64,000 bases of DNA, taken from assembly GCF_018688495.1 (NCBI RefSeq), contig NZ_CP061320.1, positions 220,586 through 284,585 of the forward strand. The letters run 5' to 3'. The notes under the pieces were generated by a model. That model was not told the origin of the DNA. It saw only the letters and a list, made by a program, of their open reading frames with translations, and searched no databases. The stretch comes from Polynucleobacter sp. Adler-ghost. Lineage in GTDB: Bacteria > Pseudomonadota > Gammaproteobacteria > Burkholderiales > Burkholderiaceae. Below, in pieces: positions 28,238-35,802 of this stretch (positions are counted from its first letter, which is position 1; each line of letters begins with the position of its first letter). The translations under genes were made by a program, and so were the position numbers.

Positions 28238-28753
28238 TTACTCTTCTGAAGGATTGATTTCAAAATCAATATCGGGAGTAAGGGCTAAAGCCAAGTTAGC
28301 CATTTCAACAACTGCTCTTGCGCAATCAAGACCCTTTACCTGAACACGAACCTGAGCTTGCTCATCTGTTTCGCAGGTGAGGACACCATTGGCGATCGGT
28401 AATCCAGACTCAAGGCAAACACGGGTAATGCCAGCACCAGATTCATTCGATACGAGTTCAAAGTGATAAGTCTCGCCACGGATGATGGCGCCTAGTGCAA
28501 CCAAGCCATCGAACTCGCCTGTTTCAGCAAGCTTTTGCAGTGCAAAGGGGATTTCTAGTGCGCCTGGGACGGTGACCAATTTGATGTCAGATTGCGACAC
28601 ACCCAGTTTGATTAACTCTTCAATGCAAGCGGTAGTGAGTGCAACGCAATACTCTTCATTGAAGCGCGCTTGCACAATACCTACACGCAGATCTTGGCCA
28701 TTGAGGTCGGTGGCGAGTACGCCTACTGCGGATTTATCGTTACTTGTATTCAT
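28238..28753 (-). CDS. ribH: 6,7-dimethyl-8-ribityllumazine synthase
   Basis: 171 residues. RibH joins 5-amino-6-ribitylaminouracil and 3,4-dihydroxy-2-butanone-4-phosphate, the penultimate riboflavin step. Motifs: [13 protein letters not shown] (about 24-36), [14 protein letters not shown] (about 73-86), [20 protein letters not shown] (about 99-118, containing the catalytic His), and [20 protein letters not shown], here [19 protein letters not shown]. It follows ribB on the minus strand after 18 bases and precedes nusB by 8, so ribB-ribH-nusB is one operon. Confidence 0.96.
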   Translation of the reverse strand: MNTSNDKSAVGVLATDLNGQDLRVGIVQARFNEEYCVALTTACIEELIKLGVSQSDIKLVTVPGALEIPFALQKLAETGEFDGLVALGAIIRGETYHFELVSNESGAGITRVCLESGLPIANGVLTCETDEQAQVRVQVKGLDCARAVVEMANLALALTPDIDFEINPSEE

Positions 28754-28771
28754 ATTGTTTGCCGAAATTGC

Positions 28772-29911
28772 TTATTGATTAGATTTAAATGGTGTGTAGC
28801 CTGTTACTTCAAGCTTGTATCCGGAAAGGCTAGGCACTGGAATAGGATTGGCGAGTAAGCGCATTTTGCCAACGCCGATATCTTTGAGGATTTGCGCGCC
28901 GATGCCGTAGCTACGGAAATCAGTTTTGCGAGCTAGTGGCTTTACTGCGGATTCAGCATGTGTGCCATTCAATTTATGAAAATGAGCTAACCAGTCTGCA
29001 TCATTAGGAGCTGCAACGCCAGAAGCATTGAGAAGAACTGCTACGCCAGAAGGGGCTGCAGCCAACTTCTGCAAAGCTTGAGCCAAAGGCCAGGAGTGTG
29101 TGCTGACATTCGAGTCTAGGAAATCTAATACTGTGACGGGCTCATGAACACGGACTAAGGTTTCTTCAGTCTCTGTGGGTTTGCCATGAACTAGCGCCAA
29201 GTGAATGCAAGAGCTTGGCGTATCGCGATAAATGATTCCCTGAAACTTGCCCCAAGGAGTGGTGAACTCACGTTCACCCTCGCGCACCACAATACTCTCG
29301 TGTTGGCTGCGGTATTGAATTAGGTCGGCAATGCTGCCAATCTTTAATTGATGTTCTTTTGCAAACTCGAACAAGTCTGGCAATCGCGCCATGCTGCCAT
29401 CATCCTTCATGATCTCGCAAATAACGGCAGTAGGAGAGCAACCAGCCATTGCAGCTAAATCGCATCCAGCCTCAGTATGACCAGAGCGAATCAATACGCC
29501 ACCGGGTTGCGCCATCAATGGAAAGATATGGCCTGGCTGAACTAGATCATTAGGCTTCGCATTTTCGGCAACTGCGGTCTTGATGGTGTGGGCACGATCT
29601 GCTGCTGAAATACCAGTAGTAACACCACTTGCTGCCTCAATCGAAACAGTGAAATTAGTGCCCATCGAAGTGCCATTGTCCCGCACCATTAGGGGCAGGT
29701 TAATTTGTTGGCAGCGCTCACGCGTTAAAGTCAGGCAAATTAAGCCACGACCATGCTTGGCCATGAAATTCACCGCCTCTGGGGTGACGTGGTCGGCAGC
29801 AAGCACTAAATCACCTTCATTCTCGCGATCTTCTTCATCGACCAGAATGACCATCTTGCCGGCTTTGAGCTCGGCAACAATTTCTTCTGTGGAGGCGAGG
29901 TTATTTTGCAT
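28772..29911 (-). CDS. ribB: 3,4-dihydroxy-2-butanone-4-phosphate synthase with degenerate GTP cyclohydrolase II domain (RibBX type)
   Basis: 379 residues. The N-terminal RibB domain (about 1-205) is intact: VDEEDRENEGDLVLAAD (about 24-40), AKHGRGLICLTL, RSGHTEAGCDLAAMAG. It makes 3,4-dihydroxy-2-butanone-4-phosphate from ribulose-5-phosphate. The C-terminal part has RibA-like ends (RTDFRSYGIGAQILKDIG-like: DFRSYGIGAQILKDIGVGK), but the zinc triad of GTP cyclohydrolase II (Cys-x10-Cys-x-Cys) is absent. At that place it reads VRVHEPVTVLDFLDSNVS, with no cysteine. So the second activity is probably lost and true RibA is elsewhere. No FMN riboswitch was recognised upstream. Confidence 0.94.
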   Translation of the reverse strand: MQNNLASTEEIVAELKAGKMVILVDEEDRENEGDLVLAADHVTPEAVNFMAKHGRGLICLTLTRERCQQINLPLMVRDNGTSMGTNFTVSIEAASGVTTGISAADRAHTIKTAVAENAKPNDLVQPGHIFPLMAQPGGVLIRSGHTEAGCDLAAMAGCSPTAVICEIMKDDGSMARLPDLFEFAKEHQLKIGSIADLIQYRSQHESIVVREGEREFTTPWGKFQGIIYRDTPSSCIHLALVHGKPTETEETLVRVHEPVTVLDFLDSNVSTHSWPLAQALQKLAAAPSGVAVLLNASGVAAPNDADWLAHFHKLNGTHAESAVKPLARKTDFRSYGIGAQILKDIGVGKMRLLANPIPVPSLSGYKLEVTGYTPFKSNQ

Positions 29912-30102
29912 AGCCCTCTATTTTAAGCTGAGGAGGGGGTTTCGAGCTTCAGCCTAGGTTCCTGCGGTCAATATTGGAGCAATATCCAGTTTTTCTGACA
30001 GTGGATACCCATGAAAGGCCTATTTTTTCAGCCTTCATCTCGAGAAAATGGGCCGTGCACTCACGAATTCAAAAATCCTCACCACCCCTTAAATCAAATG
30101 TC

Positions 30103-30393
30103 ATGGCTAATGGATTCATCTTATTGGAAGTTCTGGTGGCCATGAGTCTAGTTGCAAGCAGTTGGATGGGCTTGAGTAATAACTACCAGGGGATGATTTT
30201 ACGTTTAGGTCAATTTCAGGAGAAAAGGGCAGGGCTCAGAAAAGAGATGGATAGGCATGAGCTCGCCATATTGACTGCTGCGCAACTAAATCACTCAAAC
30301 CAAATTTCACGAAAGTTAGCGGATGAATCTATTGGAATGTCTCGTCGGTCTCGCCCTATCCCTAGTCTTGGTCGCACCACTCATAAAAAATAG
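30103..30393 (+). CDS. Minor pseudopilin, PilV-like (short)
   Basis: 96 residues from ATG 30103. The type III (prepilin) signal is classic: MANG|FILLEVLVAMSLVASS, with Gly at -1, Phe at +1 and Glu at +5, followed by a hydrophobic helix. A prepilin peptidase (PilD) would cleave after Gly4. It is short for PilV (usually 150-200 residues), and its last about 23 codons overlap pilW in another frame, so the C terminus may not be ancestral. It heads a set of four minor-pilin genes wedged between ribB and ribD. An upstream extension to 29974 is not supported. Confidence 0.72.
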   Translation: MANGFILLEVLVAMSLVASSWMGLSNNYQGMILRLGQFQEKRAGLRKEMDRHELAILTAAQLNHSNQISRKLADESIGMSRRSRPIPSLGRTTHKK

Positions 30394-30949
30394 CGGTGAG
30401 TTCATCGCCAAACAAATCCAGCATGAAAAATCACAGTCTCTTACAGCGGAAGCAGATCGTGCACTGGAATTAATCAGGCGTGCTATTCGGATGGCTGGTT
30501 ATCAGAATGCTCATTCAGCGATTGCATCTATAGGAAAAAATTCTCCTTCGGGTAGTTACATTCAGATTCAGAAAAATAATGGATATCGAGGTTCCGACTC
30601 GCTGATGGTGAAACAAGAGATTTCTCAAGGGGTTGACTATGATTGCATCGGTAATACTTTGTCAAAAGAACGCACTAAAAATAATTTAGCGCAGCAAGGA
30701 TTTTTAGTGGATCGGCAAGCATCTGCTCCAAAAGGAGTGAAGGTCAATGGTGGCTCTCTAATCTGCCAATCACTTGATCGTCAGGGGCGTATCCAAAACA
30801 CAACCTTAATGAATGGTATTCACCATCTTTCCTTTGAGCCGCTTCCAGCCAGTGCTGGTAAGGCTTTTAAGGTAAAGCTGGAGATGACTGATGGCGGATC
30901 CATTCACCAGAGCTTTGAGCGAATATTTACCACTCGTAATCTACGGTGA
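30323..30949 (+). CDS. Type IV pilus minor pilin, PilW-like, without leader peptide
   Basis: 208 residues. The sequence begins MNLLECLVGLALSLVLVAPL, the pilin N-terminal helix with Glu at residue 5. A stop codon (TAG, 30317-30319) lies two codons before the ATG, so no prepilin leader can be encoded. Helix ALELIRRAIRMAGYQNAHS (about 46-64) is typical of PilW, and two later cysteines (DYDCIGN and LICQSL) could pair. PilW helps initiate pilus assembly with PilV and PilX. The first 71 bases overlap the PilV-like gene. See findings for the leaderless start. Confidence 0.75.
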   Translation: MNLLECLVGLALSLVLVAPLIKNSGEFIAKQIQHEKSQSLTAEADRALELIRRAIRMAGYQNAHSAIASIGKNSPSGSYIQIQKNNGYRGSDSLMVKQEISQGVDYDCIGNTLSKERTKNNLAQQGFLVDRQASAPKGVKVNGGSLICQSLDRQGRIQNTTLMNGIHHLSFEPLPASAGKAFKVKLEMTDGGSIHQSFERIFTTRNLR

Positions 30950-30956
30950 ATCTACT

Positions 30957-31286
30957 ATGGTTCTTGCTTGGGTCTTATCGCTACTGGCGCTTCTCTCTAT
31001 GCTGGTCATTCAGTTAGAGCGCTTAGCTGCACTTGAAGTTATGAGCGTCAATACGTATGTAGAAGCTCAGAAGCAATTTATTGCTGCAGAAAAAGCACTT
31101 CTTGAATGTGAGCAACATCTTTCTAATATTACTGTCATAGAAAATCCTCCTTGCCATATACAGTCAGTCGGAAAAAATCTTTGGCTACTATCGAGCAAAT
31201 TAAAACCAAGCTTGGAGATTCTCATATTCTTAGATGAAAAAAACAATATCGTTACACGGTTAAATTGGCGACAGAACTTTGAGTAA
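30957..31286 (+). CDS. PilX-like minor pilus assembly protein
   Basis: About 109 residues from ATG 30957: MVLAWVLSLLALLSMLVIQL, a hydrophobic helix, then EAQKQFIAAEKALLECEQHL, the helix-plus-Cys pattern seen in PilX proteins, and a second Cys in NPPCHIQS. An upstream in-frame ATG at 30891 would add 22 residues but overlaps pilW and gives no Gly-1 leader. Like the PilW-like gene it seems to start directly at the mature helix. It lies 7 bases after pilW, so the pilin genes are one transcript. PilX identity is inferred from order and shape, not from a strong motif. Confidence 0.6.
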   Translation: MVLAWVLSLLALLSMLVIQLERLAALEVMSVNTYVEAQKQFIAAEKALLECEQHLSNITVIENPPCHIQSVGKNLWLLSSKLKPSLEILIFLDEKNNIVTRLNWRQNFE

Positions 31287-31827
31287 GCAAGATCAAGGTT
31301 ATAGCTTGTTAGAGTTGATGGCTGTTGTGCTAATTATTGCCATCATGGCGATATCGACATTGCCTCTATTGCATGAGCAAATGGCCGCTAGGGAAATCGA
31401 TATCATTGCTAGACGTTTTATTGCGCATGCTCAATTTGCACGAGCCCAAGCATTTCTATTGGGCGTGCCTGTACACATCACTCCATTGAATGGAGATCTA
31501 TGGGAAGAGGGTTGGGTAGTTAAAAACGTTTGCGATAAACGTCAGCCAAAATCAACTTGTATTGAGCGGCAGTGGATTTCTCAAGGCGATCTTGGGCGGG
31601 TGTATTTCAAGGGTGGGGGTAAGCAGTTTATTGATCCTCACACATCTAAGAGGGGTATTTTATTTAACGCTGCTGGTGCTGCCAAAACAGCCCAAGGCGG
31701 GTTTGTAGCGAATCGTCTGATATTGGGTCACGACCGAGAGTCTAGGCTCGAGAGGCATCTTATACTAGGTAGCGGGGGGCGCTGGAGAATTTGCGATCCG
31801 ACTAAGGACTCCAAAGCCTGCAAGTAA
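31279..31827 (+). CDS. GspH/FimT-family pseudopilin
   Basis: 182 residues starting with TTG 31279, which overlaps the end of the PilX-like gene by 8 bases. The prepilin signal is canonical: MSKQDQG|YSLLELMAVVLIIAIM with Gly7 at -1, Tyr at +1 and Glu at +5. The GspH-type body shows AREIDIIARRFIAHAQFARAQAF (in part ARRFIAHAQFARAQAFLLG), WEEGWVV, and a Gly-rich C-terminal GSGGRWRICD that ends in a Cys. Such proteins (FimT/FimU) are minor pilins; FimT in some bacteria binds DNA during uptake. It precedes ribD by 47 bases. Confidence 0.82.
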   Translation: MSKQDQGYSLLELMAVVLIIAIMAISTLPLLHEQMAAREIDIIARRFIAHAQFARAQAFLLGVPVHITPLNGDLWEEGWVVKNVCDKRQPKSTCIERQWISQGDLGRVYFKGGGKQFIDPHTSKRGILFNAAGAAKTAQGGFVANRLILGHDRESRLERHLILGSGGRWRICDPTKDSKACK

Positions 31828-31874
31828 GGTGGGTAAATTTGCTGCTTCTGCCCACAATCGGTTTTAATAGACCC

Positions 31875-32990
31875 ATGTACACCGCAGTCGACCATCAATT
31901 TATGAGCCAGGCAATAGTCGAGGCTCAAAATGCCCTTTATCTATCTAACCCCAACCCACGGGTCGGATGCATCATTGTGAAAGACGGTTTAGTGATTGGG
32001 CGCGGACACACCCAAAGAGTGGGAGGACCCCATGCAGAAGTTCAGGCATTAGCTGATGTAAAGGCCAATGGTTTGGACGCTGCTGGATCTACGATCTATG
32101 TCACCTTAGAGCCCTGCAACCACACTGGTAGAACGCCGCCTTGTGTCGACGCTTTAATTGCGGCCAAACCGTCCTTAGTGATTGCGGCAATGTCCGATCC
32201 CAATCCCTTGGTTGGTGGCAAAGGTCTTGAGCGATTAAAGGCTGCTGGTATTGATGTGCGTTGTGGTTTATTGGAATCTGAAGCTCAAGCATTGAATCAG
32301 GGATTTATTTCTAGGATGACTCGAGGTTTGCCTTGGGTTCGTATGAAGATCGCTGCCAGCTTAGACGGCAAGACAGCTTTAGCAAATGGCCAAAGCCAAT
32401 GGATTACTGGTCCCTTAGCTCGGGCGGATGGCCATCATTGGCGTGCTCAAGCTTGCGCCATATTGACTGGGGTAGGTACCGTCAAAGAGGATAACCCATG
32501 CCTTGATGTACGGGATGTCAAAACCGAACGCCAGCCCTGGAGAATTATTGTTGATTCAAAACTAGAAACACCGCTGAATGCTAAGGTATTGAGTAAGCAC
32601 CAAGCATCAGGCGTCATCTTGGTTTGCGCCTCCTTGGATTCTCAGGAGAGTCAAGAAAAGGCAAAAGCATTTGAGGCTATTGGAGTTGAAGTCATTGCGA
32701 TAGCTAACGCTAATGGCAAGGTGGATTTACCTAAACTCTTTGCGTATTTAGCAAAAGAGCGCCACATGAATGAAATCCATGTCGAGGCTGGATTTAAGCT
32801 CAATGGATCCTTGCTGAGAGAAAATTGCGTTGATGAATTGTTGCTCTATTACGCACCCTTCTTTATGGGTGAGGGTATCGGGATGGTTAATATCACCCCG
32901 TTGACGGCATTAGATCAACGTCAAGATTGGCAAATCATCGATCAAAGTCTGCTTGGCTCTGATCTTCGTTTGCGCCTGAGCAAGACATAA
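31875..32990 (+). CDS. ribD: Bifunctional diaminohydroxyphosphoribosylaminopyrimidine deaminase / 5-amino-6-(5-phosphoribosylamino)uracil reductase
   Basis: 371 residues from ATG 31875 (an in-frame frame opening at 31839 is not needed). The deaminase domain has NPNPRVGCIIVKDG, GPHAEVQAL (zinc His-Ala-Glu), and TLEPCNHTGRTPPCVDAL (zinc Cys pair). The reductase domain begins near WVRMKIAASLDGKTAL and has QWITGPLARADGHHWRAQ and HVEAGFKLNGSLL. RibD performs two consecutive steps of riboflavin synthesis in the cytoplasm. ribE follows 55 bases later. Confidence 0.95.
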   Translation: MYTAVDHQFMSQAIVEAQNALYLSNPNPRVGCIIVKDGLVIGRGHTQRVGGPHAEVQALADVKANGLDAAGSTIYVTLEPCNHTGRTPPCVDALIAAKPSLVIAAMSDPNPLVGGKGLERLKAAGIDVRCGLLESEAQALNQGFISRMTRGLPWVRMKIAASLDGKTALANGQSQWITGPLARADGHHWRAQACAILTGVGTVKEDNPCLDVRDVKTERQPWRIIVDSKLETPLNAKVLSKHQASGVILVCASLDSQESQEKAKAFEAIGVEVIAIANANGKVDLPKLFAYLAKERHMNEIHVEAGFKLNGSLLRENCVDELLLYYAPFFMGEGIGMVNITPLTALDQRQDWQIIDQSLLGSDLRLRLSKT

Positions 32991-33045
32991 CAAATAAGCA
33001 ATAACGATTCATACAAATTACAAAACACCTATTTAAGATCCCACT

Positions 33046-33663
33046 ATGTTTACTGGAATTATTACTGCAGTTGGTCAAATCAAAAGTGCTCAAGCTAAAG
33101 GCGATGGCCTGCACTTAGTAGTTGAAGTGCCCTCTGGGTATCTCGATGATGTTGCTTTGGGTGACAGTATTGCGATTCAGGGTGCTTGTATGACAGCCAC
33201 TGAATTGACTGATACTACTTTTGCTTTAGATATCTCGCGTGAGTCTTTGAATAAGACGATTGGCCTAGATAAAGTGGGGCCAGTGAACCTAGAAAAAGCC
33301 TTACGATTAAATGATCGCTTAGGCGGTCATTTAGTGAGTGGGCATGTGGATGGTGTGGGCAAGGTATTGCACTTTGCAACTGTCGCTGAGGATGCTTATG
33401 GTTCTTGGCTTCTGCAAATTGAAGCCCCGAAGACATTGGCCCCATTCTTGGCATACAAGGGATCAATTGTTGTTAATGGTGTTTCCTTAACAGTCAATAA
33501 AACGCAAGATCGTCAAGACGCTTGCTTGGTAGATATTAATATCATTCCCCACACACTCGAGAACACGACCTTGGGCAAGCTAAAGCAGGGCGATGCAGTG
33601 AATCTAGAGGTAGATTTGATTGCGCGTTATGTTGCACGCATGATGGAAACGCAAGCTCAGTAA
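33046..33663 (+). CDS. ribE: Riboflavin synthase, alpha subunit
   Basis: 205 residues, with two lumazine-binding repeats. The first starts at MFTGIITAVGQI and includes GDSIAIQGACMTATEL. The second includes RLGGHLVSGHVDGVGKV and KGSIVVNGVSLTVN. Riboflavin synthase dismutates two lumazine molecules into riboflavin and the RibH substrate, so it works next to ribH. The C-terminal FEVDLIARYVARM-type end (here LEVDLIARYVARM) is typical. It is downstream of ribD on the plus strand and converges on queC with a 12-base gap. Confidence 0.96.
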   Translation: MFTGIITAVGQIKSAQAKGDGLHLVVEVPSGYLDDVALGDSIAIQGACMTATELTDTTFALDISRESLNKTIGLDKVGPVNLEKALRLNDRLGGHLVSGHVDGVGKVLHFATVAEDAYGSWLLQIEAPKTLAPFLAYKGSIVVNGVSLTVNKTQDRQDACLVDINIIPHTLENTTLGKLKQGDAVNLEVDLIARYVARMMETQAQ

Positions 33664-33675
33664 GCTAACTGTGCT

Positions 33676-34416
33676 TTACTTCTTTTGATATCGCGTTGGA
33701 TCACTTAAGTTGGCTTGCTTAAAGCCTACTTGTCTTAGGCGGCAAGATTCACATTCGCCACAAGCTTCACCCAAATCATTTGCCTGGTAGCAAGAAACAG
33801 TTTGTGAGTAGTCGACATCTAAAGTAGTGCCTAATTGAATGATGTCTGCTTTGCTCATACTAATGATCGGCGCATGAACCCGAAAGCGATTTTCATTATT
33901 AAGCGCTTCAACACCGGCTTTAGTGGCTAGGTTTGCCATTGCCTCAAATGAAGCAACATATTCTGGACGGCAGTCTGGATAACCAGAGTAGTCAACTGCG
34001 TTGGCACCATAAAAAATATCTAGGCCGCCTAATGACTCAGCCCAGCCTAAAGCAAGTGATAGCAAAATCGTATTGCGAGCAGGAACATAAGTCACGGGGA
34101 TTTCTAGATCTTTGCCTGGGGTAATTGGGATATCGATGGATGAGTCAGTCAAAGCTGAACCACCAAAGCGAGTAAGGTCTAAATTCACTACCTCGTGACG
34201 AATGACGCCCATCTTCTTGGCAAGATGTTTTGCTGCTGCCAACTCAGAAGAGTGACGTTGTCCGTAACTAACTGACAAAACATAGGGCGCGTAACCAAGG
34301 TCTTTTGCCAGAGCCAGAATCGTGCTCGAATCTAAGCCGCCAGAAAATAAAATGACGGCAGGTGCGTTTGGCTTGCGTGGAGCAATTTTTTGAAAAGCAG
34401 CAGATAACTTAGACAT
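33676..34416 (-). CDS. queC: 7-cyano-7-deazaguanine synthase
   Basis: 246 residues. The ATP-pyrophosphatase P-loop is [20 protein letters not shown] (about 22-41). [20 protein letters not shown] is the family block, and the C-terminal zinc site is [20 protein letters not shown] with four cysteines. QueC makes preQ0 in the queuosine tRNA-modification pathway. It is downstream of cpoB in the Tol-Pal order, the common arrangement (pal-cpoB-queC/queE). queE is not seen here. It converges on ribE. Confidence 0.96.
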   Translation of the reverse strand: MSKLSAAFQKIAPRKPNAPAVILFSGGLDSSTILALAKDLGYAPYVLSVSYGQRHSSELAAAKHLAKKMGVIRHEVVNLDLTRFGGSALTDSSIDIPITPGKDLEIPVTYVPARNTILLSLALGWAESLGGLDIFYGANAVDYSGYPDCRPEYVASFEAMANLATKAGVEALNNENRFRVHAPIISMSKADIIQLGTTLDVDYSQTVSCYQANDLGEACGECESCRLRQVGFKQANLSDPTRYQKK

Positions 34417-34445
34417 AGAAAAGTATTGAAACCTTAGTTACCGAA

Positions 34446-35177
34446 TTACTTCGTAGCGGCGATGAGTTGCTGCGCGTCTTTTGCTGCCTCAGTATCTGGA
34501 TACTTGCTGATGATCTCGCTAAAAGTTTTCTTAGCAGCTGCTTTATTGCCACTCTCTAATTGCGCATTGCCCAGAGTCAACATAGCTGATGGAACGCGAG
34601 GATGTGTTGGGTAGCGCTTAATGAGGCTTTGTAGCTGAGCAATCGCACCAGGGTAGTCCTTGTTGGCATATTTACTATTGCCACTCCAAAATAGTGCCAG
34701 TGGTACGTATGGGCTCTTGGGGTAGCGATTCACAAAAGCTGCGAAGCCCTCGTCTGCCCTCTTGAGATTGCCTGACTGGAAGGCTTTTAAGGCATCGTCG
34801 TAAGCTTTTTTCTCGCTAGGTTGAACTGTGCCGCTGACACCCTCAATCGTGGCTGTTCGGGGCTCAAAATTGCCTAAGCGGCTATCCAGATCTTGGTAGT
34901 AAGTCTTCTGGCTGGTGCTGATATCATCACCTTGCTTTTCAAGGTTTTCAATTTTGCCGCGAAGCTCTGCATTATCAGCCTTGAGTTTTTCAATCTGATT
35001 TTGTAAATCCATTTGCGCGGTCGCAAATGATTTTCGTAAATCTAAGATGGCTTTGCGTGCATCATCATCAGCAAAGAGTGCCCATGCATTGTTCGAGGCA
35101 CATAAACAAAGAGCCGTAGCACTTAAACAAAACGCTCGTGAGAGCGTTTGTTTAAAAGAGTGTGTAAGAGTGCGCAT
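34446..35177 (-). CDS. cpoB: Cell division coordinator CpoB (YbgF)
   Basis: 243 residues. A signal peptide at the N terminus (hydrophobic AFCLSATALCLCAS, cleavage near NNAWA about 33) is followed by a coiled coil (about 45-85, MDLQNQIEKLKADNAELRGK). A set of tetratricopeptide repeats follows from about 125 (YDDALKAFQSGNLKRADEGF, YPKSPYVPLALFWSGNSKY, YPTHPRVPSAMLTLGNAQL). It is the periplasmic protein that links PBP1B/LpoB and Tol at division. Its ATG touches the pal stop, a one-base overlap, so it is translated with pal. Confidence 0.93.
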   Translation of the reverse strand: MRTLTHSFKQTLSRAFCLSATALCLCASNNAWALFADDDARKAILDLRKSFATAQMDLQNQIEKLKADNAELRGKIENLEKQGDDISTSQKTYYQDLDSRLGNFEPRTATIEGVSGTVQPSEKKAYDDALKAFQSGNLKRADEGFAAFVNRYPKSPYVPLALFWSGNSKYANKDYPGAIAQLQSLIKRYPTHPRVPSAMLTLGNAQLESGNKAAAKKTFSEIISKYPDTEAAKDAQQLIAATK

Positions 35178-35677
35178 TAGTTAGTAATGTAAACAATGTC
35201 AGCACGGCGATTTTCTGCCCACGCTGCTTCATTATCACCTTCAGCTTTTGGTTTTTCTTTACCAAAGCTCACTGCTTCCATTTGATTTTCAGAAACACCC
35301 ATCAAATTGAGTGATTTACGTACTGCATCTGAACGACGCTGACCTAAAGCTAAGTTGTACTCTGCAGTGCCACGCTCATCGGTATTGCCTTGAATAATGA
35401 TCTTCTGCTTTGGATTCGCCTTTAAGAAGCTGGCATGAGCAGACAATTGTTTTTGGTATTTAGTTTGAACAGTGTATTCATTCAAATCAAAGTACACGCT
35501 ACGCTGAAAGAGTGGGCTGCTTGGATCATTCCATGGCTGTGAGCCAAAGTTTCCGCTACCGCCACCGTTAGCACCGTCAACATCATCTAGTTTGACGCTA
35601 GAGCATGCCGCCAAAAAAAGTGCTGTTACGCCAACAAGGCTGAGGGTTGCTGCACGACGTGCAATAGAAATCTTCAT
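35177..35677 (-). CDS. pal: Peptidoglycan-associated lipoprotein Pal
   Basis: 166 residues. A lipoprotein signal ends LFLAACSS with the lipidated Cys25. A Gly/Asn-rich linker follows. The C-terminal OmpA-like domain has VYFDLNEYTVQTKY, IIQGNTDERGTAEYNLALGQ (peptidoglycan-binding Asp/Arg), and RRSDAVRKSLNLMGVSENQM. Pal anchors the outer membrane to peptidoglycan and binds TolB. It lies 125 bases after tolB, within the Tol-Pal cluster. Confidence 0.96.
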   Translation of the reverse strand: MKISIARRAATLSLVGVTALFLAACSSVKLDDVDGANGGGSGNFGSQPWNDPSSPLFQRSVYFDLNEYTVQTKYQKQLSAHASFLKANPKQKIIIQGNTDERGTAEYNLALGQRRSDAVRKSLNLMGVSENQMEAVSFGKEKPKAEGDNEAAWAENRRADIVYITN

Positions 35678-35802
35678 GATCTGTCCTTTTTCCTACAAAC
35701 TGAGTAACTAAATAAGCTAATAGACAATATTATGCCCCTAAGAGCTCAATATTGGCTATTTCGCCAGAAAGATCTGGCTGCCGAACTATGGCCTAGTAAG
35801 GC

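Noticed and set aside
29912..29973. Possible FMN riboswitch upstream of ribB
   Set aside because: The spacer is only about 60 bases and lacks the conserved RFN core, so no riboswitch is called; none was found before ribD or ribE either.
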